Positions 1 to 13,345 of a stretch of 64,000 bases of DNA are shown one piece after another. The position numbers and the translations under genes were made by a program. The notes under the pieces were generated by a model. It was not told where the DNA came from. It saw nothing but the letters and a program-made list of their open reading frames with translations, and searched no databases. The stretch comes from Rhizophagus clarus. Taxonomy: Eukaryota; Glomeromycota; Glomeromycetes; Glomerales; Glomeraceae. The stretch covers positions 744,001 through 808,000 of the forward strand of contig BLAL01000334.1 in the NCBI GenBank assembly GCA_015698045.1. Direction: 5' to 3'. Each line of letters begins with the position of its first letter. Position 1 is the first letter of the stretch.

Positions 1-272
1 GTTCTTATCATCCACAAATAGATTCTTACGCTCCGTATCCTCCTCCAACTGTTCATCCTATATCTCCTCAGCAAACACCATCGCCTTTAACCGAACATGA
101 CCTTTATGAAGCAATTAGTGCTACTATTGCTTTACAACAATTATCGCAAGATAATGGCGCACGTCCTTTGCAAAAGGATCAAACTCGCAACACTTGGCCC
201 AGAAATTTTATCATGGGTAATCGTGAATTTCAGTTTATTGGAACTCGATACCGTGTCGTTCGTTATTGGTAA
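1..272 (+). CDS. 3' end of an unknown protein gene (partial)
   Basis: An open frame entering from the left edge (first full codon at position 3) runs 89 codons to TAA at 270-272. The peptide is Pro/Gln/Ser-rich at first (YAPYPPPTVHP, ISPQQTPSP), then becomes more ordered (LTEHDLYEAISATIALQQL) and ends FQFIGTRYRVVRYW. I do not recognise the family. The composition (Pro- and Gln-rich linker, then a charged tail) is typical of a real C-terminus, and codon use resembles the downstream genes. An overlapping ATG-started frame at 97-348 is a shadow. No splice junction is needed in the visible part. The N-terminal portion lies outside the window, so function cannot be given. Confidence 0.6.
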   Translation, partial: SYHPQIDSYAPYPPPTVHPISPQQTPSPLTEHDLYEAISATIALQQLSQDNGARPLQKDQTRNTWPRNFIMGNREFQFIGTRYRVVRYW

Positions 273-1516
273 ATTATATGGTGTTTTATTTAATTTATTC
301 AGGCATAATAGTGTAAGAATAAATGTTGTTGAACATTTTTTTTTGTAAATAATTATTTATTTAGAGGATAACGTACGCGATTTATCACGCTTTTATTGCA
401 TTTTACATTACTCCTTCATTTAGCTTTTCCCATTTTTCTATGTTTGGACAATTGCTTTTACGATATCAACTTTTATTTGTATATTTCTCTTGCTATGATT
501 AATTTGTATATATATTTGTTGTAAACTTGTAGATACTAGTTGTTATTCCTTTCTCTTCTCTTATTATTATATTATTCATTATATTATTATTATACATTCC
601 TGTTTTTATTAGTGAAAATTCTACTTTGTTAAATGTATTACTTGTATTATCAATTATAGTTTGTATATATATATATATATATATTAATATAACGGACTTT
701 TTGAAAAATATCAGTGAATTGTTATGTCATGTAGACTTATAATATATCACGTGTGCTGTGATGGTTGGCTGCGGATAACTACAGTATTTAACATTTATGT
801 GTGTGTATATATATATTAACCAAATTAATCATATGAAAAAATGTAACTTCTAAAGATGTATCTTTTACTGTAGTGCTCAAAGATCTTGACTTTTTCACCA
901 TCTCTATTTAACATTGTTTTAACAATAGTTATAGATAATAGGATGCCATGTATACCCAATCAATTTTTAGCAGAGCATATGACCTTAACTATAATTATTC
1001 GAGATCTTTGGCTGTATAAACTTTTTTGGAATTCTAGATGACTATATGATCATATTTGATATTATAGTGATAATTCAGGAGTTTAAAAAGCTTCATGCGT
1101 GATATTTTGTGATAGTGATAAATAATCTAGAAATAACCTTATTTTTCTTCGATTATATATATATAACGCAAAGCTTTACACCTTACACATATCACCCATA
1201 CCGTACATGTTGACTTATTGAATTTAAAAATTATTTTTTTTTTTTCCTCAAACTTTCACCTTTCAGTCCTTGGGTGGTTTAACTTATTACTTTTTTAAGA
1301 GAAATTTCGAGTTTCATCTCAATTTTGTTATTTAGGTATTTGTCATAAAATACATCTATTTTTATATAATTTATATTTTTTACTATTGTTTCGTGTACGT
1401 TTTGGTTATTTTTTTTATCAAACTTTCCAGCTACAAGCTGTTAAATTGTTTATTAGAAAGTTCAAAATTACAATTTTAAAATAGACAAGACATTAACCGT
1501 TATCCAATAATCATAC
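273..1516. other. Intergenic, AT-rich
   Basis: No convincing frame on either strand. It holds a short TA dinucleotide run near 667-685, a CACGTG site near 750 (ATCACGTGTG), and a T-rich stretch at 1229-1246. It should contain the terminator of the left gene and the promoter of the histidine kinase; neither can be placed precisely. Confidence 0.5.
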
Positions 1517-4500
1517 ATGACGGACGTTCTCGGGTACGTTACCGACGTCCTTCAAAACATTAATGATGGCAATGTGGAATATTGCAAGACGGTGCGTTAT
1601 CAAGGACAACGTAATGAACAAATTGAGCATTTTGATGCTGTTTTAAGAAAACTGCTGGAAAAACATATTTACCTAGAAGAGGAGGTCGCTCGTTATCAAT
1701 CGTTATTGAATGAAAATGATTCTGTAGTCATTATTAAAGATAGTTCTTTACCCACCACTACTATTGAAGATTGTCTCCAAGTGAATCAATCTAACGAAAC
1801 CGCCAAATTAACCCTGCCCTCTGGTAAATGTCAAATCAATCAAATCAATAGTGATCATGTAAATAATCAGATTCAGGTTGACAACGATTTAAATTCAGAT
1901 AGCTCTCCTAATACGCCACCCTACTTGGAACATGGTGATCGAGTTTGTCTAGAATGTTTAGATCAATGCACAAACGTTGCTTTGGCCGTTACTAGTGGTG
2001 ATTTTAAAAAACGAGTTATTTGTCCTGTTGCATCCGGCCCAATGCTAACACTAAGAAACGCGATTAATACTATGGTCGATAAAATTGATAGAGTATCTAT
2101 TGAACTTATTCATGTTGCTCGTGAGGTCGGCGAAGAAGGAAAACTAGGTGTACAATCTAAAAGTGAAAATTTAGAAGGCGATTTCAGGGATATGATGGTC
2201 CATTTGAACATGATGGCTAGTAACCATTCAAAACAAGTAAGGGATATTGCGGAAGTATGTACAGCTGTCGCTCACGGTGACCTTAGTAAAAAGATTACTG
2301 TTGAAGTAAAAGGGGAAACTCTTGTTTTGAAAAACACTATTAATACTATGGGTGAGTATTTAAAAAAAAATATATATAATATTCTTAATTTTGTACTTAT
2401 AATATTTCATACATATTTGCAGTTGACCAGCTAAATTCATTCGCTTCGGAAGTCACTCGTGTTGCCCACGAGGTTGGCACTGAAGGTAAATTGGGTGTAC
2501 AGGCCCAAGTCCAAGGTGTTGGTGGAACATGGAAACTATTAACCGATAATGTTAATACGATGGCTGCTAATCTTACCGCTCAAGTTCGTGATATTGCTGA
2601 TGTATCTAAATCTGTTGCTAGAGGTGATCTTAGCAAAAAGATTACTGTTGATGTCAAAGGAGAAATTTTAGACCTAAAAAACACGATAAACACTATGGTG
2701 GATCAGGTAAAATATTCTAAATTAACTAACATAGTGAGACCCTCTTTTAAAGGGATGAAAATTAATCACACTATAATTTTTTAATTATTTCATCCATTCA
2801 ATAACAGTTACAAACCTTTGCTACCGAAGTTACCCGAGTATCACTTGAAGTCGGCACAGAAGGGAAATTAGGTGGCCAAGCGAATATTAAAGATGTTGGT
2901 GGTATTTGGAAAGATTTGACCGACAATGTAAATCTTATGGCATCTAATCTTACTAATCAAGTGCGTGATATTGCCACAGTATGTAAAGCCGTTGCTTGTG
3001 GAGATTTATCAAGAAAAGTTACCGTACCTGTGCAAGGTGAAATTCTGGAACTTAAAGTAACAATCAACACTATGGTACTTATTTTCTATAGTTATAGTTT
3101 AGATGATGTTTGTTTTATAATTTACTAACTATCTTATTCTTAGGTTGAACAATTGCGAATGTTCGCAGCCGAGGTCACACGTGTTGCTCGTGAAGTCGGT
3201 ACTGAGGGTATGCTTGGTGGTCAAGCTGAAGTTCAAGGAGTGGACGGAACATGGAAGATTCTGACGGATAATGTCAATACTATGGCTGCAAATCTCACAG
3301 CTCAAGTCCGCGATATTGCAAATGTATCAAAAGCAGTAGCTCGTGGTGATTTAAGTAAAAAAATTACTGTGGATGTAAAGGGAGAAATTTTGGATTTAAA
3401 AAATACCATCAATACTATGGTAGATCAATTGCAAACATTTGCCATTGAAGTCACACGTGTTTCTTTGGAAGTAGGAACTGAAGGGAAATTAGGTGGTCAA
3501 GCTGTAGTCAAAGATGTGGGTGGAACATGGAAGGAGCTTACTGACAACGTGAATATAATGGCCGCGAACCTCACAACTCAAGTAAGATCGATTGCTGAGG
3601 TCACTACGGCCGTAGCCAAGGGCGATTTAAGTAAAAAAATTATTGTAGATGTTAAGGGTGAAATACTTGATTTAAAAAATACTGTAAATTCTATGGTAGA
3701 ACAGTTAAGAACATTCGCAGCGGAGGTAACAAGAGTGGCAAGAGAAGTAGGTACAGAAGGCAAATTAGGAGGACAAGCCGTAGTAAAAGATGTCGGAGGT
3801 ACTTGGAAAGAACTAACAGATAATGTCAATGTTATGGCTGCAAATCTCACGGCTCAGGTCCGTGATATTGCAAATGTATCAAAAGCAGTAGCACGCGGTG
3901 ACCTAAGTAAAAAGATAACAGTTGATGTAAAAGGAGAGATATGGGATCTTAAGAATACAATAAATACTATGGTAGATCAATTACAAACTTTTGCTACTGA
4001 AGTTACACGAGTATCCTTAGAAGTAGGTACTGAAGGAAAACTTGGAGGTCAAGCTGTAGTTAAAGATGTGGAAGGCACGTGGAAAGTACTAACGGATAAT
4101 GTAAATATTATGGCTGCTAATTTAACCACGCAAGTACGGTCTATAGCCGAGGTCACGACCGCTGTAGCTTGTGGTGATTTGAGTAAAAAGATTAGTGTAG
4201 ATGTCAAAGGCGAAATACTTGAATTAAAAGATACTGTAAATTCTATGGTTGACCAACTTCGTATGTTTGCTGCAGAAGTAACACGTGTAGCACGTGAAGT
4301 AGGGACAGAGGGTATTCTTGGAGTCCAGGCGCATGTCAAGGACGTTGGCGGTACATGGAAGGAATTAACGGATAATGTCAACACCATGGCGTCTAATCTT
4401 ACGGCACAAGTACGTGATATTGCAAATGTCTGTAAGAGCGTAGCTTGTGGTGATCTCAGCAAGAAAATTACAGTTAATGTCAAAGGAGAAATCTTAGATT

Positions 4501-6897
4501 TGAAAAATACTATAAATACTATGGTAGATCAGGTAATTATATAAAATATGGTTTATCATTTTTATTAGCTAAAAAAAACACCTTTTTTTGTTTATTCTTT
4601 TTGATATTGAAATTATAAAAATTGTATTAGTTATCTACCTTTGCTGCTGAAGTAACACGTGTAGCTCGTGAAGTTGGTACAGAGGGAAAACTTGGAGTCC
4701 AAGCACAAGTGAAAGATGTCAAAGGTACTTGGAAAGAAATTACATCTAACGTCAATACTATGGCTTCCAACTTAACCTCGCAGGTCCGCGCATTTGCTCA
4801 AATATCCGCCGCGGCAACGGATGGTGATTTCACACAGTATATAACTGTTGATGCTTCAGGCGAAATGGATTCCCTTAAAACAAAAATCAATCAAATGGTC
4901 TTTAACTTAAGAGAAAGTATTCAAAAGAATACGGCTGCAAGAGAAGCTGCAGAATTGGCCAACAGAAGCAAAAGTGAATTTTTAGCTAACATGTCACATG
5001 AGGTATTTATTATTTGTATTACTTCTTTTGAATAACAAGGCACATTCATGTAATTTGATCAATTTTGAACACAGATTCGTACACCTATGAATGGCATTAT
5101 CGGAATGACTACGCTAACTCTAGAAACCGAACTGACAAGACAGCAACGTGAAAATCTGATGATTGTAAGTACATTAGCCAATTCTTTGTTGACAATTATC
5201 GATGATATTTTAGACATCTCGAAAAGTAAGTTAAACAAGCAATTTATATCTATCGTTATCGTTTCTTATAGTAAAATTAAAATTTGTTTGGCCAACTTCA
5301 TTAAACATAGTTGAGGCTGGACGTATGACTATTGAACAAATTCCTTTTTCACTACGATCAGCCGTATTTGGAGTACTTAAAACACTCGCTGTTAAAGCAA
5401 ATCAAAAGAAATTAGATTTAATTTATGATGTAGATAATGGAATACCTGATCAACTTATTGGTGATCCATTACGTTTAAGACAAGTAATAACAAACCTAAT
5501 TGGAAATGCCATCAAGTTCACCACTGAAGGTGAAGTTGTTCTTTCAGTACATACACGGTTAATTGAGGATGATCGAGTGATTTTGGAATTTTGCGTTAGA
5601 GATACCGGTATAGGTATTCAGGAAGATAAAATTGATATGATATTCGATACTTTTTGTCAGGCCGACGGTTCAACAACAAGAAAATATGGTGGTACTGGTC
5701 TAGGACTTTCGATATCAAAACGTCTTGTATCTTTAATGGGTGGTGATTTATGGGTCAATAGTGTATACGGACATGGATCTGAATTCTATTTTACAGTTAA
5801 AGTAACCTTGGGAACAATGAACCGAGAAACTATAGATCAAAAAATGAATCCTTGGCATGGTCGACATGTCTTGTTCATTGATACAATGCATGATAAAACA
5901 GGTGTTGTCTGTATAATTGAAGAGTTATGCCTTAGACCAAAAATTGCTTGTTCCGTAGAGGAGGCCGCAATTATAACAGCTTCTCGAAAATCAGATACAC
6001 CCTTGTTCGATACAGTAATTGTTGATGATTTAGGTATTGTTGAAAGATTAAGAGAGATTACGCATTTAAGATACATTCCCATAGTTCTTTTAGCCCCGGA
6101 GATACCTAACTTAAATATGAAAAATTGTATTGATCTTGGTATTACATCATATAGTAGTACACCAACGAATTTACCTGACTTAATGAATGCTTTATTACCA
6201 GCACTTGAGTCTCATGCTGCAGTTCCGAGTGATTTTGCAAGGCAACAGCCATTAGATATTTTAATGGCTGAAGATAATATTGTAAACCAAAAATTAGCAG
6301 TTAAAATATTAGAGAAGTTCGGCCATAGAGTTGAAATAGTATCAAATGGACAATTGGCCGTTGAGGCTTTTAAAGCTAAAAGATATGATCTTGTAAGTCT
6401 TTGTCGTATAATGTCGATAATTGTTAAAAAAAAAATTTACTAATATTTTCTGTTAATTATAGATATTAATGGATGTACAAATGCCTATAATGGGCGGATT
6501 TGAAGCCACACAAAAGATACGAGAATTTGAACAAGAAACTGGTGGTCATGTTCCTATAATTGCTTTAACGGCTCACGCAATGATAGGAGATCGAGAGAAA
6601 TGTCTTTTTGCAGGAATGGACGAATATGTTACGAAACCATTAAGTATGTCATCATTTTATTTTATTGGTTTAATGTAAAAGTTTATTGAGTTGTAAATTT
6701 ATTTTGTAAAACGCTATAGGGATGAACGATCTTATTGCCACTATAAATAAATTTCCTGTGAAAAATCCTATAGAAGAAATAACTATCCCTGACGGACGCA
6801 ATGTATGTGAATAAATGTTTTCCATTCAATTATTCGTATTCTAACATTTGCGTTCAAATGTTTTAATATATAGGATATTATAAACTCGAAGATATAA
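1517..6897 (+). CDS. NIK1: Group III hybrid histidine kinase with ten HAMP-like units
   Basis: Osmosensing/fungicide-response hybrid kinase of the Nik1/Os-1 type, known in fungi to feed the HOG MAP-kinase cascade. Exons: 1517-2351, 2423-2706, 2808-3074, 3144-4532, 4631-5002, 5075-5225, 5311-6392, 6463-6643, 6720-6802, 6874-6897; all phases agree, giving about 1555 aa. No membrane segment is visible, so it is probably cytosolic. Order: variable N-terminus with coiled-coil (~1-140); ten HAMP-like units (~140-970), each with a GDLSKKI-like and a NTINTM-like motif; H-box [12 protein letters not shown] (His ~1048) split by an intron; N-box GNAIKFT (~1165); G1 DTGIGI (~1195) and G2 [10 protein letters not shown]; receiver with MAEDN, phospho-acceptor Asp ~1464 in LMDVQMP, and KPL Lys ~1518. 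All catalytic residues are present. The last intron (GTATGT at 6803, CTAAC at 6841, TAG at 6873) is inferred; without it the gene ends at TAA 6812-6814. Confidence 0.95.
3144..4532 (+). repeat. In-gene tandem duplication of a two-HAMP module (552 bp)
   Basis: The long fourth exon of the histidine kinase carries five HAMP-like units, and units one and two are repeated as a pair. For example, the stretch coding [20 protein letters not shown] begins near 3288 and again near 3840, offset 552 bp (184 codons), with only scattered synonymous changes. Alternation of a [12 protein letters not shown] type and a [12 protein letters not shown] type marks the pairs. The other units are separated by introns. 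Confidence 0.85.
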
Positions 6898-8855
6898 CAT
6901 TATTCAATCAAAAATTATTGTATGATATTTTATTTAATTAAAACTTTTTTATTTATATTCATTTGACGGAAGGATTGTAAGTTTTTACGATTATTTAGCG
7001 GAAAAAACAACTATTTAGAATATGAAATTTTTAGTTGTGTATAAACTTTTTTTTTATACTATACATTCAAATTTTATTATAAATTTTTTTAACCATTTCT
7101 TTTTTTTTTTTTCTTTCATTTTTTTGAAAAATGAGTATTTCTTTGTCTGATACATGTATAATAAAAATTCAAATAAAATTCTCTTCTTATCACGGTGAAT
7201 GATTGAATGATTATTCGGACGGGGTTCCGTATTTCATTTATTTGCTACACAATTATTACATAAACACATGTTTTTCTAATTTGTCACACAAATTAAACTA
7301 AAAAAAAATTAGCCAAATATTTAAGAGTCATAAGACAATCTTTATTAATGTCAGTAACACTAACGTATTTATGATATCATTTTGTCTATCCATACCAAGT
7401 CTAGAAGTTTTTTTATAGTCATCCCGTTTTGTAATCTCCGATTATTTTATTTTATAAAAAATAAGATTTATGTGATATATTTATGATATTCCATAAGTGA
7501 TTTTTAAAAGGGATTTCGTAATATACAGTTAAATTTAAACTTATTTTGGGTACTAGAGTAGCCTTAGCGAATTCACATTTCCAATTTTGTATTTCAGCAT
7601 ATACAATACTAGGCAAATGTCTTCTAAAATAACAATATTATCTTTAGTAAAATAAACAATGGTAACTCTCATAATGAACATAATGATAATAACCTACTTC
7701 CATTCTGTAACTATTCTTTGTGGAAGATATCTTATTAAAGAACTCTTTGAGATCCTATACCAGCAATACACTTAAAAGTGACAAGTTTGGCTAGAGATTT
7801 GTATGTCAAATGACATCAACAACATATAATATATGTAAATTATTTTTCATTTGTGAATTTAATAATTTAGATCTGAATCAAGAATTTCTATACAGTTTCG
7901 GACCTATAGGAAGTTCACTCGCCCGCAACTATAAATCGGATAAAATAACATATGTTACATTGTAAAGGACCAAATCGCTCGTGCACTTTGCTCGATAATA
8001 TATATTGGAACATAAATATGTTTTACTTCTTTTTCTATGAGAAAACCGAATTCTTCATTGGGCTCAATTTGAATTATTAAGAGAAATTTTAATTAAACGA
8101 TAAAATTTAAAATCCATAATTAGTATAAGCGTTCCCTTGTAAGAAAAGAGCATTTAAAAAAGAATTTTCAGCAAATTAAATAATGCAATTTTGCTAAATT
8201 ACCTGACAACGAAATCCAATATAGATCGATCTATTTGAATTATTTTTAAAGAACCAACAACTAATCCTTTGGCGAAAGCAATCTTACGATGGAAAAATTT
8301 TAATTCCCATGATTGCCTAAGCGAAAAATCTGTAATTTTATTTTTTTTTTTTTCGTTTTTTTTTGATTTGCAAATTTTGATCTTACCAGATCAACAGTTT
8401 GAATTTATTTGACATCTTTATAATAAATGTCACATTTAATAGCAGTTACATATTGAATTAAAGTTCATGACAAATATTGATAAAAACTATTTGTTTATTA
8501 GAGAGATTATCGTTTTTTTCTTATTCCACTTTGCGCCTCATAACATATTATGAAGGAAATTTTTAACGGAAGAAAATTCTTTCGCACAAATATTTAGACT
8601 ACCTGCTTTTCAATACCAAATAATACTTGCCTTTGGTCTGTACATAGTTTTTTATATTTTCCATTGTTAGAAAAATGATAAACGTGAGCAATTTGTAATC
8701 GACTCAGTATCGCCAATGAAATTATTTGTTTTTTAACTCCTAAAAATTATGTATCACTAAAAGTGATAAATTGATTTGGACAATATAAAAGAGATTCGAT
8801 TGTTGATATTTAAATTATATAAAATAGTTAAAAAAATTTTTTTTTTATTGTAACA
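6898..8855. other. Intergenic, AT-rich, nothing recognised
   Basis: About 2 kb between two + strand genes, with many poly-T runs (for example 7100-7112, 8339-8352) and no frame that looks coding on either strand. It must hold the 3' UTR of the kinase and the promoter of the phosphatase. Confidence 0.5.
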
Positions 8856-10457
8856 ATGCCTCCACTTTTTCCGTCATACGATGATGAAAAAATACGATTT
8901 TATTATCCAGATCATTTACGATTGAAATTGGTTCAAGTGATCCATAGACACGGTACAATGAAAAGTGACATTTGTGTAAAAAATTTGACTTATTTGACTT
9001 TTATTTGATTATTTATTATTATTTAGGTGAACGTACTCCAGTCAAACCGTATCTTGAACATGTTATACCCTCACTGTGGAATTTATGTCATGAAACAAAA
9101 GAACTTCAATCAAATATTCTATTGTTTCAAGAGGACAAAGATAATCAAGATAATTTTAAAGGATATGAGCAATTTACTTATAGACGTATTGACACTTATT
9201 CTTCTCCTTCTCCTGGAACATGTGCGTTTGGACAGGTAATAATAAGTAATATAGGGTATATATAGATATACATAGTAATTAAAAAATTTTTGACTTGAGC
9301 AGTTAACAGATATTGGTCGTAAATCAATGTCAGAGTTAGGTGCTCATTTTCGGACATTATATGTAGACAAATTAAAATTTTTGGACGAAAAATTATCAAA
9401 TGATAAATTACTTTTTTTACGTTCAACGGATCATGCAAGAACATTCGAATCATTACAACAGCTGGTTATTGGTGGGTTATATCCATCTAAATTCAGATCC
9501 AATTCATACGTTTTGAATATTCATACTAGGTATTTATTTATTAATGTATAATCCTAATACAGTATATTAGTATCTAATATTCTTTATATAAATAGAGACT
9601 TAAATAAAGAAACTTTACATCAAAATAGTAAATGCAAACGTTTAATGAAATTGATTAAGCAATTCGAGGAGGCTTCAAAATTACGTTATGAATCCGATTT
9701 AAAATATTTAACTACTCAATTAAAACCTATTGTAAAGGAAGTTAAACTTGACTCTGAGCCATCTTTAAATCAAATATTTGATACTGTAACCGCAGGTTAG
9801 TAAAAGATTTGGACGTTAAATATCCTAGATTTTTTATTAAAACCTTTTAAATTTTCAAGCAAAAGCAAATAAAATTCCTATTCCAAAAGAATTCACTGAA
9901 GAAATTATAGACAAAATCGATGAAATATCCACTGGCGAATGGTTTAATGGGTAAGTTGACAAGATTATATTCTCAATTCTGGCAAGCTTTATTTACTAAT
10001 ACCCAGTCTAAAATTAATAAGATTTTATGAAACATTAGAAATGAGAAGACTAGCAATGGGTCCATTTCTTGCCGATTTACGTGATATTATTCTCTCAAAA
10101 GTAAACAATATGCCCGAAACAGAAGATTTAAAATTTGCAATATACAGTGGACATGATTCAACAATGGCTCCTTTAATAGCAACATTCAGTGCATTTGATC
10201 ATAGATGGCCCAAATTCAATTCGCATCTTACTTTAGAATTATTTGAATCCAAGGAAGAAAAATCATTATTTTCTTCTGCTCAAGACAAACATTATGTTCG
10301 CGTAAAATATAATGATAAAATTTTAGAATTACCTGCCTGTCAAAATGATGATAAACATCACCCTAATGATAAATCCTTATGTACTCTAAGAGCCTTTTTA
10401 ACTTTAGTCGATTCTCACATTCCAAAAGATTACATTCAGGAATGTTCAGATGTATAA
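8856..10457 (+). CDS. Histidine phosphatase superfamily protein (acid phosphatase-like)
   Basis: Branch 2 histidine phosphatase, related to acid phosphatase-like/2-phosphoxylose phosphatase proteins. It should hydrolyse a phosphomonoester through a phosphohistidine intermediate; the substrate is unknown. Exons: 8856-8952, 9027-9235, 9303-9529, 9596-9795, 9860-9950, 10007-10457; phases agree, 424 aa. The nucleophile motif RHGERTP (residues ~31-37) is split by intron 1, and the acid/base motif YSGHDSTM (His ~324, Asp ~325) is in the last exon; FGQLTDIGR and RLAMGPFLADL also fit the family. There is no clear signal peptide: the N-terminus is charged (DDEKIRFYYPDH), unlike secreted acid phosphatases, so an intracellular location is likely. 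The start is the first ATG in frame, shortly after a T-rich tract. The gene appears intact. Confidence 0.92.
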
Positions 10458-11340
10458 TTAAATAGTGGTTTTAATGATTAGTCTTTTTACTTTTATTTCA
10501 GACAGAAGAGAAAAAAATTTTTCCCTTTAACACCGTTGTTGTAAGATGCGCTTCGCTGCTGATCATGATTTAAATTTTTACGTATATTCAGTATTACTAG
10601 TCTCGTGTTACTATCCTATCTAGAATAAAATTAAATAATACAATTAAATAATTCGTATTTAAGCAATAAATCATTATGACTAATAAAATATTTAATACCG
10701 ACCTTTCTCTTAGTTTTGTCTTTTTTAACTCTTCCGTTCTTATTGTTACCTAATCTCTCAATCTTTTTTAACAAAAATAAAATTTTCTATTCAAATTTTA
10801 CAATTAATCTTTTCTCCGAATAATGCTGGATTATTATTAAGATATCTTAACGCTGTCAAAGCATGTGCATTTTATGTGAATTCTAAAAAATCTATATCCT
10901 TTACTAATGTAGTTTCTGCGTTGCTATATCTACTCTATCCTTGGCTCTAACTATTTTAGTTTGCTTAATAACTACTTTTTATTCCATCCTATCTTTTCAT
11001 TTTCAGTTAAATCTTTCAATCTCTTCTTTAAATTTTTTAATACTTACTTTTCCTAAAATTCTTAATTTATTTTCATCTGTTGTTAATGGTAAATTTCTTA
11101 TTGATAATCTAGTTTTGAAATATAAGGATTCAGTTTTTGCTAATAAATTCTTTCTTGTGGAATATGATGCAACAAATTTACTAGCATTAACAATCTATGC
11201 TCAGAAAGATCACTTCTTTTTGTATCAAATAAATATTCTTTTGTCTTCTTTACGCTTTCATTGTTGATTCATTTTCTTTAATTTGTCCGCTTCATTTCTA
11301 TTAATGGCCTATTGATAACACTCTTTGCCTTTCACCTTTT
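10458..11340. other. Intergenic, possible decayed coding remnant on +
   Basis: The frame 10941-11267 (108 aa) contains a fairly natural stretch (KFLIDNLVLKYKDSVFANKF) but starts inside low-complexity T/C-rich DNA, has no splice or family support, and I do not recognise it. It may be a transposon fragment. The rest is AT-rich with nothing identifiable. Confidence 0.3.
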
Positions 11341-11429
11341 ACCTTCCCTCATTCTTTCCCTCTTCCTTCACTCTTTCTCTTTTTCTCACCCCCTTTTCCT
11401 TTTTTCCAAGACTTTTTCAAAGCTTGAAC

Positions 11430-11830
11430 GTAAATTTTGATAGGAAAGTGTTTTTTTTTGAATTTATTTTAGTGAAATGTTTTACTAGACGGTCAGATCT
11501 TTGAATGCGTAAAATTTCGGTAGGGAACATCCAAAAATTTATTTTTTTTTTTTTTAATGAAATACCTTACTAACATTTCTATTCTTATTTTTAATTTATC
11601 TAGACGGCTGAATTTTTGGACGCGTATTATAAGGTAAATCCAAGATATTTTTTTTTAATTGTTTTCTTTTAGCAAACATTTTACTAATATTTCATTTTTT
11701 AACTTTTTTTTAGGCTTTGGATACGTGAAAATTTGACAGTGCCATAGAGTAGAATATAACATTTCAATTTTTTTTTAGGCGTCCGTTTTGAACTACCCTA
11801 ACAGCACCCAGAAAAATTCTTTGACACGTG
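11430..11830 (+). repeat. Short array of intron-like units with exon-like segments (array 1)
   Basis: Repeating signals read like tiny introns: a donor-like GTARG or GTAAAT, a T-rich stretch, a branch-like TTACTAACATTT or TTTACTAATATT, and a TTTTTAG or ATCTAG acceptor. The segment between acceptor and next donor is about 30 nt, for example 11604-11633 (ACGGCTGAATTTTTGGACGC...). The segment core resembles those of the larger array at 14.4-16.6 kb. No continuous protein emerges. Confidence 0.5.
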
Positions 11831-12311
11831 AATTTTGGCCAGCGTTATGCGGAGTTATGCACTGACATGTAATAGTGACAGATACGCCAGTGACAAATAG
11901 GGTGTGACAAATATGTTTTTACCGAAACTAAGTCCCTCAGATACTTATGAATAATGGAAGAGTGGAGGTATGTTATTTTGGCATCCTAAGCAAGATCGCA
12001 AAATGACTTCATTAACCAAAGGAAGATCTTGAACTATCGTATAGTGCTTGATATCAAGTGAATTGGTATTAAAATTAATACTTGAAGGAATTCCAATAAT
12101 AGGTGCGCAGGTATTTGGATTCTGAGAAAGAACAAAGTGCTAGTATTTTGTAACTGATATACGCTGCTGTTCTGATTTATGTGTAATATGGTGAATATCC
12201 ATTTTGATCGATAGAACAGGATCCTAAACATCTCTCATTTAGGTCAGATATGATGTATAATAAAATTTTCAATTTAGAATATCTTGGTCAATATTAATGC
12301 TATCAAAATAT

Positions 12312-12366
12312 AAAATTTATATCATTAGATTTGTTTCATTAAGACGAATCCAATGATATAAATTTT
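12312..12366. repeat. 23-bp inverted repeat (hairpin)
   Basis: Arms 12312-12334 and 12344-12366 are reverse complements over 23 bp with two mismatches (core TTTATATCATT), around a 9-nt loop (TTCATTAAG). There is no T-run next to it that would suggest a terminator. It may be the remnant of a miniature inverted-repeat element. Confidence 0.7.
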
Positions 12367-12965
12367 ATTAAAATCCAATCAGTAGATATTTTAAATACAG
12401 GGGTATGTAGGATAAGAAAGTTTTAAAAATACCCCTGAAATAAGCAACTTTTTAAAAATTTTATATAATCAATAAGCAAACTCAACCCCTGACCTATTTA
12501 TATATAGTTTGGGGTCCTGATGGAACATTAATTGCAAAGTAAATTTTTATAAGTCCCATAATGTCTGGGTTGTATCTAATACGATCCAAGACTGCCGAAT
12601 ACAAGTTTGAAGGTGATGGTATTTGTAAGGGGAGAATTTATTATTAATGTTCTGCCAGGAGTATATTTATGCTTGGCCATTGAAGATCTGATCTAAAAAT
12701 AAAATATTTAATGCTTTAAGATTATTAGAATGTTTACCATACAATTCTTTAAGAATTAGTACAATACTTTACTAAAAATGCTATTTTTTTTGAATTAATT
12801 TTATAATAATTATAAGATACTTTTATTATATTGAAATAATTTTGTAAAACTTAAATTTATTTTAATATTATTTTATAAGGGTTTACAAATATAATTTAAA
12901 AATATAAATGAAATACTATACATGAAATATTTTTACAATAATTTTGTAATAATGAAATTATTTTT

Positions 12966-13345
12966 CATTTATTCAAATATTATTATAAAATAGGTTGTAA
13001 ATATAGTTTAGAAATATAAATAAAATATTATATATAAAATATCTCTGCAATAATAAAATTATTCTGCATTTATTCAAATATTATTATGAAATAGTTTGTA
13101 AATATGATTTAGAAATATAAATAAAATATTATATATAAAATATCTCTGCAATAATGAAATTATTTTGCATTTATTCAAATATTATTATGAAATAGTTTGT
13201 AAATATAACTTAGAAATATAAATACAATACTATATATAAAATATTTTTGTAATAATGAAATTATTTTGCATTTATTCAAATATTATTATGAAATAGTTTA
13301 TGGATATAGCTTAGAAATATAGATGAAATACTACATATTTAATTT
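12966..13345. repeat. 101-bp tandem repeat, about four copies
   Basis: Copies start at 12966, 13067, 13168 and 13269 with CATTTATTCAAATATTATTA, exactly 101 bp apart; the last is partial. More diverged copies seem to extend upstream to about 12,830. The unit is almost pure A/T and has no coding capacity. Confidence 0.85.

Noticed and set aside
97-348. 83-aa + frame at the left edge
   Set aside because: It overlaps in another phase the better-supported C-terminal frame ending at 272.
3578-4483. Two minus-strand frames of 90 and 144 aa
   Set aside because: Antisense to the HAMP repeats of the histidine kinase; openness follows from the coding strand's codon bias.
9196-9453. 85-aa minus frame and 9027-9239 + frame
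   Set aside because: Shadows of phosphatase exons 2 and 3.
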